DNA of 64,000 nucleotides from the NCBI GenBank assembly GCA_019509785.1, contig JAEKLQ010000030.1, positions 18,435 to 82,434 on the forward strand. The letters run 5' to 3'. This stretch comes from Fibrobacterota bacterium. Lineage in GTDB: Bacteria; Fibrobacterota; Fibrobacteria; UBA11236. The translations under genes were made by a program, and so were the position numbers. Of the stretch, positions 42,274-52,387 are shown one piece after another (position 1 is the first letter of the stretch; each line of letters begins with the position of its first letter). The notes under the pieces are model-generated. The model did not search any database. It was not told the DNA's origin and was given only the letters and a program-made list of their open reading frames with translations.

Positions 42274-43143
42274 TTATTTCAAGAGTTCGAGAATGTGTTG
42301 CGGCGCCTGGTTGGCTTGCGCCAGCATGGAGGTGGCGCTCTGGGTGAGGATCTGGTTGCGGGTGAACTCCGTCATCTCCTTCGCGAAGTCCACGTCGCGG
42401 ATGGCGGACTCGGCCGAAGTCATGTTGGTGTCTTGAACCTGCAGGTTCTTGACCGCATGATCGAGTCGGTTGATGACCGCGCCCAGGCTGGAGCGCACCA
42501 TGCTCACCGAACGGATGGCCGCATCCACCGCGCCGATGGCGGCGAAGGCGCCATTGCGGTTGGTGATGGCGGTGAGGTTCGGGGGGATGCCGAGGGCCCC
42601 CAGGGTGATGGGCTGGATGGTCACGGGCAAGGTATCGATGGTGCCCAGGACGTTTCCGCCGTTGAAGTTTGCCCCGATTTGCAGGATGGAGCTGGTCCCG
42701 CCCATGGCCCCGAAGGATCCCGGTTCCCCGTCGAGCAAGGTCATGCCGTTGTATTGGGTGCTTTGGGAGATGCGTTGGATTTCCTGCATCAAGGACTGGA
42801 ACTCCTGATCCATATAGCCGCGCTCGACGGTGGAAAAGGTGTCGTTGTCCGACTGGACCGCCAATTCGCGCATGCGCTGGAGCATGTCCGAAACCTCGCC
42901 GCAAGCGCCTTCGGCGATATTCAGCAAGGCGGTCCCGTCATTGGCATTGCGGATGGCCTGGGCGGTGCCGCGGATCTGGGTGCGGATCTTTTCGGAGACG
43001 GAAAGTCCCGCCACGTCGTCGGCGGCGCGGTTGATGCGCAGGCCCGTCGACAGCTTTTGCAGCGATGCGTCCAAGCCGTCGGTGTTCTGGGCCAACGAGT
43101 TCGATGTGATCATCGCCGTGATGTTATGGTTGATGCGGGTCAT
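42274..43143 (-). CDS. fliC: Flagellin
   Basis: 289 residues, short flagellin. The N-terminal D0/D1 sequence [15 protein letters not shown] and [19 protein letters not shown] and the C-terminal [20 protein letters not shown] and [14 protein letters not shown] are conserved and polymerise as the filament core. The variable D2 region is reduced to about 60 residues. GGAGG stands 5 bases before the ATG at 43143. First gene of a fliC-fliW-csrA operon. No other flagellar genes are nearby. Confidence 0.95.
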   Translation of the reverse strand: MTRINHNITAMITSNSLAQNTDGLDASLQKLSTGLRINRAADDVAGLSVSEKIRTQIRGTAQAIRNANDGTALLNIAEGACGEVSDMLQRMRELAVQSDNDTFSTVERGYMDQEFQSLMQEIQRISQSTQYNGMTLLDGEPGSFGAMGGTSSILQIGANFNGGNVLGTIDTLPVTIQPITLGALGIPPNLTAITNRNGAFAAIGAVDAAIRSVSMVRSSLGAVINRLDHAVKNLQVQDTNMTSAESAIRDVDFAKEMTEFTRNQILTQSATSMLAQANQAPQHILELLK

Positions 43144-43146
43144 GCG

Positions 43147-43182
43147 TCCCTCCTTGGTCGGTCGGATGGGCCCAATTCCCTG
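43147..43182 (-). promoter_or_regulatory. Candidate CsrA-binding GGA elements in the fliC leader
   Basis: On the minus strand the leader contains CAGGGAATT (43174-43182) and, overlapping the ribosome-binding site, AAGGAGGGA (43147-43155). In bacteria with the FliW-CsrA-flagellin circuit, CsrA blocks flagellin translation by binding two such GGA elements, one over the Shine-Dalgarno. The spacing here would allow this. Binding is inferred, not shown. Confidence 0.4.
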
Positions 43183-43207
43183 GCCCCATCGCTGCAAAGA
43201 GGACAAA

Positions 43208-43221
43208 GCAAAGACAAAGCC
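43208..43221 (-). promoter_or_regulatory. Candidate sigma-54 promoter of fliC
   Basis: Minus strand TTGGCTTTGTCTTTGCT has an exact GG-N10-GC core (43221-43220 and 43209-43208) with TGGC and TTGC boxes as in the sigma-54 consensus. Transcription would begin near 43196, giving a leader of about 50 bases that includes both GGA elements. Confidence 0.45.
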
Positions 43222-43550
43222 AAATTTCTAATCACGCTAGGATGACCCTGGTCGCTTTGAATCGACCGGCGTTCCCCGGCGCGGCCAGGGGCCGAAAGGG
43301 CATTTTCTGCCGGGCCAGGCATGCCCGCTCTCCCTGGGGCTTCCGACCCTACGCAGGCGCAGATGCTGGCGGCACTGCGTGGGGAAAAACGCATAACCTT
43401 ACGCTTGACGGAAAGCCGAGGCGGGGACGAGGGCGGAAAAGCCGGCCGCGCGGGAATTTTTTCGGAGATAAATTGGGGCATCGGCGCATATCGGCCGGTC
43501 CGGAGCGGGGGACGATCCGCTATCGTAAGCATCGATCGGAAGGGCAGGGC

Positions 43551-44675
43551 ATGGAAATCAGGAAGGCTTTCGGCGTGATCATCGGGGTGGCTTTGGCGGC
43601 GCTTTCGCGGGGCGTCTGCGGGCCGAACGACACCGATTGGGTCCAGATGTTCAACCGGGTGGACTTGAAGGATTGGGACATCAAGTTCACCGGGCATCAG
43701 CTGAACGACAATTACAAGAACACCTTCTACGTGAAGGACAGCCTGCTGATGGTGGACTATAGCGGCTATACCGGCTTCAACAACGAGTGGGGGCATGCCA
43801 TCAACAAGACGAAGGCGTATTCCTATTACCTGCTGCGGGCGGAATACTCGCCGGGCGCCAACCAGGTTTCCGGGGGCCCGAGCTGGGCGGTCCAGAACAA
43901 CGGTCTGATGTTGCATTCCCAATCCATGGCCACCATGACCCTGAACCAGGACTATCCCATCAGCCTGGAGTGCCAGCTCAAGGGATCCAAGAACGGAGCG
44001 ACCTTGAACCTCTGTACGCCGGGCACTGCCTATTACGCCACGGCTACCGGGGGTTCCGTAAACACCACCCACTGCACGGACATTTCGGCAAGCAGTAGCC
44101 CTTCACCGGCTGCCGATACTTGGGCTTGGGCATCGGCTTTGGTGATGAGCGATTCCATCATACGCCATTATAACGGAAAAGGCGCCGGGGGTACCCCCGT
44201 TCTCACCTATTACCGTCCCGTGTACTATACCGGGAACGTGAACAATCCACCCGCCAACACCCCTGCCAACGGGACAGCGCTCAAGAGCGGGTACATCGCC
44301 ATCCAGGCGGAAACCGCGCCCTACCGCTTCCGCAGGATCGAGATCGTGAACCTGGAAGGCTGCATGACCGCGGGGAATCCCAACTACAAGAGCTATTTCG
44401 TTCACAACGATCCGGCGGCCTGCAACACCGTTAACGTCGGGCAGCCAGCGGGAGAAGACGCGCGTTTCGCGATCAGCCCGGCCTTCGCCACCTTCGCCCC
44501 CGCCCGCGAATCGCGCCGGATGGAAATCTTCGGAGGCGATGGCCGCAGGGTTTCCTCGCGGGAGGTCCCCTCGGGAGCGCGGGAAGCCGCCATGCCGGGA
44601 CTGCCCGGAGGCGTCTATTACGTCAAGCTTTCGGCGGCGAATGGGTCCCTGACCCGGCGTTTGGCCGTCCCATGA
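43551..44675 (+). CDS. Second secreted DUF1080 protein with a sorting domain
   Basis: 374 residues. Signal peptide (about 1-23), then a DUF1080 fold: WVQMFNRVDLKDWDIKFTG, YKNTFYVKDSLLMVDYSG, AYSYYLLRAEYSPG, NNGLMLHSQS and ISLECQLKGS, with SGYIAIQAETAPYRFRRIEI near the end. Acts, by family, on 3-keto-glycosides or as a carbohydrate-binding/hydrolysing enzyme. The C-terminal ~65 residues (MEIFGGDGRRVSSREV, LPGGVYYVKLSA) are a clear sorting domain. Related to, but clearly diverged from, the protein at 36443-37378. Confidence 0.83.
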   Translation: MEIRKAFGVIIGVALAALSRGVCGPNDTDWVQMFNRVDLKDWDIKFTGHQLNDNYKNTFYVKDSLLMVDYSGYTGFNNEWGHAINKTKAYSYYLLRAEYSPGANQVSGGPSWAVQNNGLMLHSQSMATMTLNQDYPISLECQLKGSKNGATLNLCTPGTAYYATATGGSVNTTHCTDISASSSPSPAADTWAWASALVMSDSIIRHYNGKGAGGTPVLTYYRPVYYTGNVNNPPANTPANGTALKSGYIAIQAETAPYRFRRIEIVNLEGCMTAGNPNYKSYFVHNDPAACNTVNVGQPAGEDARFAISPAFATFAPARESRRMEIFGGDGRRVSSREVPSGAREAAMPGLPGGVYYVKLSAANGSLTRRLAVP

Positions 44676-44706
44676 AGCGCGTCCCAGGGTAACGTGGGGC
44701 CACGGT

Positions 44707-46398
<1,692 letters not shown>

Positions 46399-46413
46399 AA
46401 CCCCAGTATACGA

Positions 46414-47019
46414 CTAAGCCGGGCCGCGGGCCGCACCGCCCGAGACGATGAAGGCCAAGAGCTTGGCGCTTTCCGCCGAAGCCAGGGGCGTGATGCGGTC
46501 GCGGGGCACCAGCATCAGGTATCCGCCCATGTTGTACGACTGCGGCATATACACAGCCACGCGATCGGCGGCTTCGGGGATCATCTCCAAGGTATCGGCG
46601 GTGACGAAGCCCAGCAGCTTGATATCGCTTCCCGGCGGCGCGGGCGCCGTCTCGGTGCCTATGGGCAAATGCCCCAGGGCCACCATCACCGGGCGGTTGA
46701 ACATCTTCTTTTCGCCCACGAAGGAATTGATCAAATCCTTGATGGAGAAATACATCAGCTTCACCACCGGCAGGCGCGACATGATGCGCTCGAACCAGGT
46801 GAACAGTTTGGAGAAGAAAATGTTGGAGGCCAGCGCGCCCACCAGCACGATGAAGAGGATGGTAATGACGAACCCCAAGCCAGGGATGGGAAGATGCAGC
46901 CATCCGTCGATCTTGGCGAAGACGGTGAAGATGACCCAAGCCGTGACGATGAGGGGCGCCAGGGTGAGGACGCCTTTGAGGAAGTTGCCGACAAGGCCCT
47001 TCATGAACCCGCGGGCCAT
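46414..47019 (-). CDS. DUF502 membrane protein
   Basis: 201 residues from the ATG at 47019. Two membrane helices (about 6-30 and 48-72) followed by a soluble domain with GFVTADT, VAVYMPQSYNMGGYLMLVPRD and the AESAKLLAFIVSGG end, typical of DUF502. Function is unknown in the family. The start overlaps the rpiA stop by one base (TGATG). Longer frames run into rpiA and are not real. Confidence 0.85.
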   Translation of the reverse strand: MARGFMKGLVGNFLKGVLTLAPLIVTAWVIFTVFAKIDGWLHLPIPGLGFVITILFIVLVGALASNIFFSKLFTWFERIMSRLPVVKLMYFSIKDLINSFVGEKKMFNRPVMVALGHLPIGTETAPAPPGSDIKLLGFVTADTLEMIPEAADRVAVYMPQSYNMGGYLMLVPRDRITPLASAESAKLLAFIVSGGAARGPA

Positions 47020-47714
47020 CAGGTAATCTCGCGGACGCCGGAAGGCGACCCGACCAGCACGGTGGATTTGGCGGCATAACGGAGGAAGAGGCCGTGCCCG
47101 ACCACGCCCGGCAAGGCGTTGAGGCCGGCGTCCAAGGCCTTCCAATCCGGCCCGGCGCCTGCGGCGCCTGAAAAAGTCACGTCCAGGATGAGGTTGCCGT
47201 TATCGGAGACCACGGGCCCATCCTTCCCGCCGGTCGCCATCCGCAGCACGGTTTGGCCGCCCAGGGCCCGGATCCCTTTCTGGACCAGGCGCGCGGCGGC
47301 GGGCATCACTTCCACGGGTACCGGGAACTTGGCGCCTAAGTGGGTCACGAGTTTTCCCTCATCCACGATGACGAGGAAGCGGTCGCAAGCCTCGGCCAGG
47401 AGCTTTTCCCCCACCATCGCCGCGCCCCGTCCTTTGATCAGCCCTTTCTCGGGGGAAACCTCGTCCGCGCCGTCGACATAGAGATCGATTCGATCGGCTT
47501 GATCCGGCGGCAACAAGGGAATACCCTCGGCTTTGGCGAGTAAGGAACAGGCGAAAGAACTGGAAACTCCGTATATGGAGAGCTTTTCATCACGGATCCG
47601 TCGGCCCAATTCCCGGATGAACCAGGTAGCGGTGGACCCTGTCCCCAGTCCCACTACCATGCCGTCCCGGGCTTCCGCCGCGGCCTTGAGGCCTACCATT
47701 TGCTTGGGGTCCAA
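47019..47714 (-). CDS. rpiA: Ribose-5-phosphate isomerase A
   Basis: 231 residues. Interconverts ribose-5-phosphate and ribulose-5-phosphate in the pentose phosphate pathway. MVVGLGTGSTATWFI binds the phosphate, and YVDGADEV and KGRGAAMVGEKLLA hold the catalytic Asp/Glu/Lys. TTG start at 47714 with AAGGAG 5 bases upstream, no ATG fits. Heads the rpiA-DUF502 pair, with degP-like gene downstream. Confidence 0.94.
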   Translation of the reverse strand: MDPKQMVGLKAAAEARDGMVVGLGTGSTATWFIRELGRRIRDEKLSIYGVSSSFACSLLAKAEGIPLLPPDQADRIDLYVDGADEVSPEKGLIKGRGAAMVGEKLLAEACDRFLVIVDEGKLVTHLGAKFPVPVEVMPAAARLVQKGIRALGGQTVLRMATGGKDGPVVSDNGNLILDVTFSGAAGAGPDWKALDAGLNALPGVVGHGLFLRYAAKSTVLVGSPSGVREIT

Positions 47715-48010
47715 GCCATCTCCTTGGATAAGGCTGAAGCGAAAATTTAGACTAATGCGCCTGGGCTCAAACGGGGGTTCCGGAAAATCGGGTTAAAAGG
47801 GCGGCAAATAAAACCACGTGCCCGGGAAGTCGCTTGCAATCGGAACCCAAAATCTTATCTTATGAGTCCCTCGAGTGGTGTCCGTTGCGCGGGTAATAAC
47901 GGCCCATTCAATCAGGCCAGGGAGGCGGAGCTGAATCCGCCTCCCTGGCTCCTCGAATCGCACCTCAAAGCAAATAACCAGTCTGTCCGGGAAAATTGAT
48001 AGCCATTAGT
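47715..48010. other. Divergent intergenic region between rpiA and the nuclease gene
   Basis: About 296 bases. Holds both promoters and a long perfect inverted repeat at 47916-47949. No small gene or RNA was recognised. Confidence 0.4.
47916..47949. repeat. Perfect 14-bp inverted repeat
   Basis: GCCAGGGAGGCGGA (47916-47929) and TCCGCCTCCCTGGC (47936-47949) flank a 6-base loop. The RNA hairpin would be very stable. There is no T run on either side, so it is not a standard terminator. It lies 61 bases upstream of the nuclease start and could be a leader structure or a protein-binding site. Confidence 0.8.
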
Positions 48011-49165
48011 ATGAATTCGTTGCTTGAAATCGTTGGCAGGAAATCGTTTCGAGTATCGATCGCGACGGCTTGTCTCGCTGCCGCCCTTCCCGCCTGGCCC
48101 TGGGGCGAGTTCGGCCATCAAGTGGTCGGCGCCTTGGCCGAAGACATGCTGACGCCCAAGGCCGAAGCGCAAGTGAAAGTATTACTGGGGCCAGAAGGCG
48201 GTGGTCCTACATCCCTGGCCGCCGCCTCCACTTGGGCCGATGAAATCCGCACCTTGCGGCCGGCGACCCGGCCCTGGCATTACATCACCTTCCAGATCGA
48301 CGATGCCCATCCCGACGTCGCGCGCGCCGATACCCCGAATGCGGTCACCGCTTTGGATAAGGAAATGGCGGTGCTGGCGGATCCCGGCGCCGATCGCTAC
48401 GCCCGCGAGGAGGCGCTGAAATGGGTAGTGCATCTGGTCGGCGATCTCCACCAACCGTTACACGCGGGCGAGGACCACGATAAAGGCGGCAACCTCGCGC
48501 AGGTGAAGGTGAATCGCCGCACCTATGCCTTGCACGCTGTCTGGGACTACGTGCTATTGGAACGCTTGCGGTTGCCCGTCGACAGCGTGAAGGCGATGCT
48601 GGAGCGCGAGATCGCCGCCGATCCCGCCTGGCTGTCCCGTAACGCGCAAGGTACCCCCTCGCGCTGGGCGATGGAGACCCACGCTTTGTCGCCCGCTTGC
48701 TATCTCCTGCACGGGAAGCGCATCCCCAAGGGGAAGAAAGTGCAATTGGATCGCGACTATGTGCGCGCCGCGACCCTGACCAGCCTGGCCCAGCTCAAGC
48801 GTGCGGGAGCGCGCCTGGCCTTCGTCCTCAATCGAGCCCTGGATCCCGGATCGGGACAACCCGCCGCGCGGGCCCCGCCCGGCGGGGCTCCCGGGGCCGC
48901 GGCCTATTTCACCCATGCGGACAGCCTGCGCGAAGGAGGGGACGATGACGAAACGGCTTCGACCCCCGCCGTACCGAAGGCAGGGCATGCGGCCAAGGCC
49001 AAGCGCGGGAATACCGAACTTGCGCGCTACGCCTGGAGCGCCAACTCCAAGGTGTACCATTACTCCGGGTGCGCGGACGTGAAGCGGATCCGCAAGAAGA
49101 ACCTGGTTACCTCCGACATCCCTCCGCCGGATAAAACGCTCCATCAAGGTTGCCCCCGGCCTTGA
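48011..49165 (+). CDS. Secreted S1/P1-type nuclease with an extra C-terminal Cys/His module
   Basis: 384 residues from the ATG at 48011. Signal peptide, mature N-terminus at a Trp (WGEFGH), which in S1/P1 nucleases ligates zinc through its amino group. Further ligands are in RPWHYITF, HLVGDLHQPLHAGEDHDKGGN and HAVWDYV. These zinc enzymes degrade single-stranded DNA/RNA and remove 3'-phosphates. After about residue 290 a Gly/Ala/Pro linker leads to ~45 residues with SKVYHYSGCADVKRI, a motif like the Ada-type metal-binding segments seen on some bacterial secreted nucleases. Confidence 0.87.
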   Translation: MNSLLEIVGRKSFRVSIATACLAAALPAWPWGEFGHQVVGALAEDMLTPKAEAQVKVLLGPEGGGPTSLAAASTWADEIRTLRPATRPWHYITFQIDDAHPDVARADTPNAVTALDKEMAVLADPGADRYAREEALKWVVHLVGDLHQPLHAGEDHDKGGNLAQVKVNRRTYALHAVWDYVLLERLRLPVDSVKAMLEREIAADPAWLSRNAQGTPSRWAMETHALSPACYLLHGKRIPKGKKVQLDRDYVRAATLTSLAQLKRAGARLAFVLNRALDPGSGQPAARAPPGGAPGAAAYFTHADSLREGGDDDETASTPAVPKAGHAAKAKRGNTELARYAWSANSKVYHYSGCADVKRIRKKNLVTSDIPPPDKTLHQGCPRP

Positions 49166-49357
49166 CGATTCGCTGACCTTTCCCTGATCATTAGCAGACC
49201 CCCGCGCCCCGTCCTTACGGGCCGCGCAGGCGGCTCTTGGTATCTTGCGAATCGGAAACGGCCCCAAGTGCCTCCATCTTAGGCCTTTTCCCGGTTTGGC
49301 TTTTTTGCGTCCGTAACCGCTTTCGCGCGCGTGCCGGCGCGAGGTGGTAATAAACGG

Positions 49358-50575
49358 ATGTTTGCCGATATAATCAAGGTAGTGCGCCTTTTCTACCCTG
49401 GATCGATTTCCTTCCGCCCCGCGGCCGCCTGGCTGCCCGCGGCCGCCCTATTGGCCGGCTGCTTGGGCCATGCGCCCGGTGATCGCGCGCCGGCGGGGGC
49501 CAAGGAGACGGCGATGGAAAAGAACGTCGATCCCGCCGCGGATCCGGACCCGGACGGGAACCCTTTGGCGGGCAACGCCAAGGCCTTCGGGATCTATCAG
49601 TGGAACAAGGACTCCACCTACCAGGCCGGTTTGCAGGGGGAAATCGACGCCTTGGGCATCAGCCCCACCTACGCCATGTACTTCGTGGATCGGGACATGG
49701 GTTTCCCGAAGGACATCGTCGCCTACAATTCCCGGCGGGGCATCAAGAGCGTGCTCTCCCAGGAATTGGTCCGTTACGCGGATCACGGGGACACGCATAC
49801 GCTCGACTCCATCCTGGCCGGGCGCTGGGACGGCTATTTCCGCCGCTTCGCGAAGGACGCGCGGGCGGCCCGGGACATCATCTACTACCGCTTCGGCTAC
49901 GAGATGAACGGCGACTGGCAGGCATGGGGCGAGCAGCCGGACAAGTTCACGAAAGCCTGGCGGAGGGCGTGGAAGATTTTCCGCGAAGAGAAGGCCGACA
50001 ACGTGCGTTGGGTATTCAGCGCCAACGTGGTGTGGGGCGATCGCACGGTGAAGAAGGATCTGCTCCCGTATTATCCCGGCGACAAGTACGTGGACGTGGT
50101 GGGCCTGGACGGTTACAACTTCGGGGACAATCATTCGCGGTACCACCGCTGGAAATCCTATGCCGACGTTTTCCGGACCTCGCTGGACGCGCTAAAGACG
50201 CATTTCCCGGAGAAGCCGCTTTGGATCACCGAGATCGGCTGCGCCGAGGGGCCGGGCAAGGCGGAATGGATCCAGGATTTCTTCGCGCACTTCAACGCCG
50301 ATCCCGCCATAAGGGTATTCGTCTGGTTCAACGAGGACAAGCAATACGCCGGCGAACCCAATTGGCGTTTCGACAGCGACAAGGATTCGGCGGAGCGTTT
50401 CCGGAATTGGGCCATCTACAACAATTCCATCACCATGTTTTCGTTGCCGTCGGTGGGGCAAGTTGCGGCGGCGGAGTTGTCGCGGACGGCGGACGCCGCC
50501 CCCGCTGCGGATGCAGCGCCGCTCAACCCCGGTGATTCTCCCGCAGCAGGTCGTTCACCGTCTTCACCGGATTGA
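49358..50575 (+). CDS. GH26-like glycoside hydrolase lipoprotein
   Basis: 405 residues from the ATG at 49358 (a GTG at 49331 gives 414). The signal peptide ends in a lipobox-like LLAGC. The TIM-barrel shows the GH26 acid/base Glu182 in FGYEMNGDW and nucleophile Glu292 in WITEIGCAEG, with AFGIYQWN at the barrel start and VVGLDGYNFG. GH26 enzymes are mainly beta-mannanases and related beta-glycanases. Substrate not assignable. The C-terminal ~45 residues are Ala/Pro-rich. The 3' end overlaps the convergent DUF4301 gene by 53 bases. Confidence 0.83.
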   Translation: MFADIIKVVRLFYPGSISFRPAAAWLPAAALLAGCLGHAPGDRAPAGAKETAMEKNVDPAADPDPDGNPLAGNAKAFGIYQWNKDSTYQAGLQGEIDALGISPTYAMYFVDRDMGFPKDIVAYNSRRGIKSVLSQELVRYADHGDTHTLDSILAGRWDGYFRRFAKDARAARDIIYYRFGYEMNGDWQAWGEQPDKFTKAWRRAWKIFREEKADNVRWVFSANVVWGDRTVKKDLLPYYPGDKYVDVVGLDGYNFGDNHSRYHRWKSYADVFRTSLDALKTHFPEKPLWITEIGCAEGPGKAEWIQDFFAHFNADPAIRVFVWFNEDKQYAGEPNWRFDSDKDSAERFRNWAIYNNSITMFSLPSVGQVAAAELSRTADAAPAADAAPLNPGDSPAAGRSPSSPD

Positions 50576-52115
50576 ACGTCTCCAGCGGCGCTTCCACGAA
50601 GACCGTATTCCAATAGGCCATCGATCCGTTCCATAGGCCCGGCAGCTCCAGGGCTTTCAGCGGCTTTCCGTCCTTCGATTTCTCCGAGATGAGCGCGGCC
50701 GAGGGATCCACGAAGTCCTGCAACTGGTAAGGCCGGCCCTCGGGATCGCGCAGGGCGCAAGCGATGTCCACCGGATTGAAATGCGTGGCCGATTCCAGGA
50801 TCTTCCGTTGCGCCGATTGGGAAAGGTCCACTTGCGCGGTTTCGACGATTTGCGGCCGCAGGCTGCCGTCGGGATGCCGCACCCAGAAGGGACCGCCGCC
50901 GGGCTCGCCGGTGTTCCTGACCATGGCGCATACGCGTAAGGGTCGGGCGAAGGCGCGCGCCAGCCATGCGGCCTTGGCCGCGACCGCCTCCGCGTTCGCG
51001 GGCGGGGCCTGCAAAGGCGCCGGCGGAACCGCCCCCAGGCGTTGACCCGCGAAAAAGGCGGCTTCTTCCACCAGGCGGAGGTCCGGGTCGGACGCGAGCG
51101 CGCGGCTGTAGGCGTGGATGCGTTCCTGCATATGCGCCAGGTAGCCGCCCAGCACGCGGCGGAAAGCCAAGACCGGCGCGCGCCGCGACTCGGGAACCAC
51201 GTTATCGATGTTCTTGATGAAGACCAGGTCCCCGCCGGTATGGTGGAGGTTTTCCAGTAAGGCCCCGTGGCCGGCCGGCCGGAAGAACAGGCGCCCATCC
51301 GCATCGCGGAAGGGTTGGTTCTCCGCGTCGGCGGCGAGGGTGTCCGTGGACGGTTTCTGGGTGGAAAGGCTGATCTCGAAACGCACGCCTTCCGCTTCGT
51401 AGGGGCGCCGCGCCCGATCCAAGGCGGCCAGGATGGCGGCCTCGTGCTCGGGAGAGACGGTGAAGTGGAGGCGGCACCGGCCGGCCGCATCGCGGCCAAG
51501 CGCGAAGGCTTCCGCGAGATGCTCCTCCAGCGCCAAGCGCGGACCTTGGGGCGAAGCGTGGAAGGGGATCAAGGCCTTGGGTTGGTCGGCGTAACCGAGA
51601 CCCTGGGGACCCAGCAAGGCGTCCAACCAGGTTCCGTAGTCCCCGGCCGCCAAGCTGGCTTCCGGATCCGCGCCGGATCGGGCCACCGCCGCGCGCAGGG
51701 GAGGATAGAAGGCGAACTCGCGCACGTGGGTGAACCATTCCCAGGTTTCGCGCGCATCGGCGTTGCGATGGGCTTCCTTGGCCAGGCCAGCGAGATCGGG
51801 TCGATCGGAGCGTTGCCGGATGGCGGACAAGCCCTTGAACATGCGGGTGGCCGCGCCCGAGGCGGGTACGAAAAAAAGGCAACGGCCCTGGGCGGCTGCG
51901 GCGGAGCAGAGGGCCGCGAGGTTATCGGCCTCCGCTTGCGACAAGCGGACGATGCCATCGTTGACGGTGCAGGGGCGATCGAGGACGGTCGGCCTGCTCC
52001 CCGCGCGGAAGGCCTCGAGTTGGGCCAGCGCGCGCTCTTCCGTGAGGCCATGGGCGTGCAGTTGGGCGCGATCCCTCTCGGCGAAGACGTGGGAGGGATC
52101 CAGGGACGGCTTCAG
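50523..52115 (-). CDS. DUF4301 protein with a probable CTG start
   Basis: 530 residues if translation begins at the CTG at 52115; from the first conventional start (TTG, 51944) it is 473. The 57 upstream residues are open and fit the family (FAERDRAQLHAHGL and AQLEAFRAG, then CTVNDGIVRLS). No ATG/GTG/TTG exists between 51944 and the upstream stop. GGGAGG lies 5 bases before the CTG, which overlaps the preceding gene's stop (CTGA). The core shows FFVPASGAATRMFKGL, KALIPFH and LLENLHHTGGDLVFIKNIDN. DUF4301 proteins resemble sugar-nucleotidyltransferase folds and have unknown function. Confidence 0.83.
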   Translation of the reverse strand: MKPSLDPSHVFAERDRAQLHAHGLTEERALAQLEAFRAGSRPTVLDRPCTVNDGIVRLSQAEADNLAALCSAAAAQGRCLFFVPASGAATRMFKGLSAIRQRSDRPDLAGLAKEAHRNADARETWEWFTHVREFAFYPPLRAAVARSGADPEASLAAGDYGTWLDALLGPQGLGYADQPKALIPFHASPQGPRLALEEHLAEAFALGRDAAGRCRLHFTVSPEHEAAILAALDRARRPYEAEGVRFEISLSTQKPSTDTLAADAENQPFRDADGRLFFRPAGHGALLENLHHTGGDLVFIKNIDNVVPESRRAPVLAFRRVLGGYLAHMQERIHAYSRALASDPDLRLVEEAAFFAGQRLGAVPPAPLQAPPANAEAVAAKAAWLARAFARPLRVCAMVRNTGEPGGGPFWVRHPDGSLRPQIVETAQVDLSQSAQRKILESATHFNPVDIACALRDPEGRPYQLQDFVDPSAALISEKSKDGKPLKALELPGLWNGSMAYWNTVFVEAPLETFNPVKTVNDLLRENHRG

Positions 52116-52315
52116 CCTTGCCTCCCGGAGCGGGCGAGCACCTCATGGACCCGGGCCGCCAGGCGGTCTTCGCGGATGCGTTCCAGGAAGGCCACCGCGA
52201 ACCCCATGGCGATGCGCCCCGGCATGCGGCGGCGAAACGCGTAGCACAGGGCCGACAGGGCCAGGGATAACGCGGCCCCGCCCCGCATCCATGCCGCCTC
52301 GTTCCGCTTTTCCAT
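52112..52315 (-). CDS. Small hypothetical protein upstream of DUF4301
   Basis: 67 residues, basic. An Ala/Leu-rich N-terminal helix (ALSLALSALCYAF) could be a single membrane segment. It is followed by a charged helix (AFLERIREDRLAARVHEVL). No family recognised. Its stop overlaps the proposed CTG start of the DUF4301 gene, so the two are probably cotranslated. Confidence 0.5.
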   Translation of the reverse strand: MEKRNEAAWMRGGAALSLALSALCYAFRRRMPGRIAMGFAVAFLERIREDRLAARVHEVLARSGRQG

Positions 52316-52387
52316 GGGAGAGAAGATAAATATCCGCCGGCCCGGCGCCAGCGCCAGAGCGCCCCGGCGGGTTGCGGGAATGCCGCC

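Larger units (their letters stand above)
43144..43550. other. Intergenic region between fliC and a DUF1080 gene
   Basis: About 407 bases. The left end is the fliC leader with two GGA elements and a candidate sigma-54 promoter. The rest, rich in GC and with scattered short open frames, shows no supported gene and probably contains the promoter of the DUF1080 gene at 43551. Confidence 0.45.

Noticed and set aside
41798..42904. A 448-codon minus-strand frame that would extend CsrA far upstream
   Set aside because: The upstream part lies in other frames of fliW and fliC. Real CsrA starts at 41797 with the standard N-terminus.
42085..43245. Long plus-strand frame opposite fliW/fliC
   Set aside because: Shadow of flagellin and FliW, which have clear conserved residues on the other strand.
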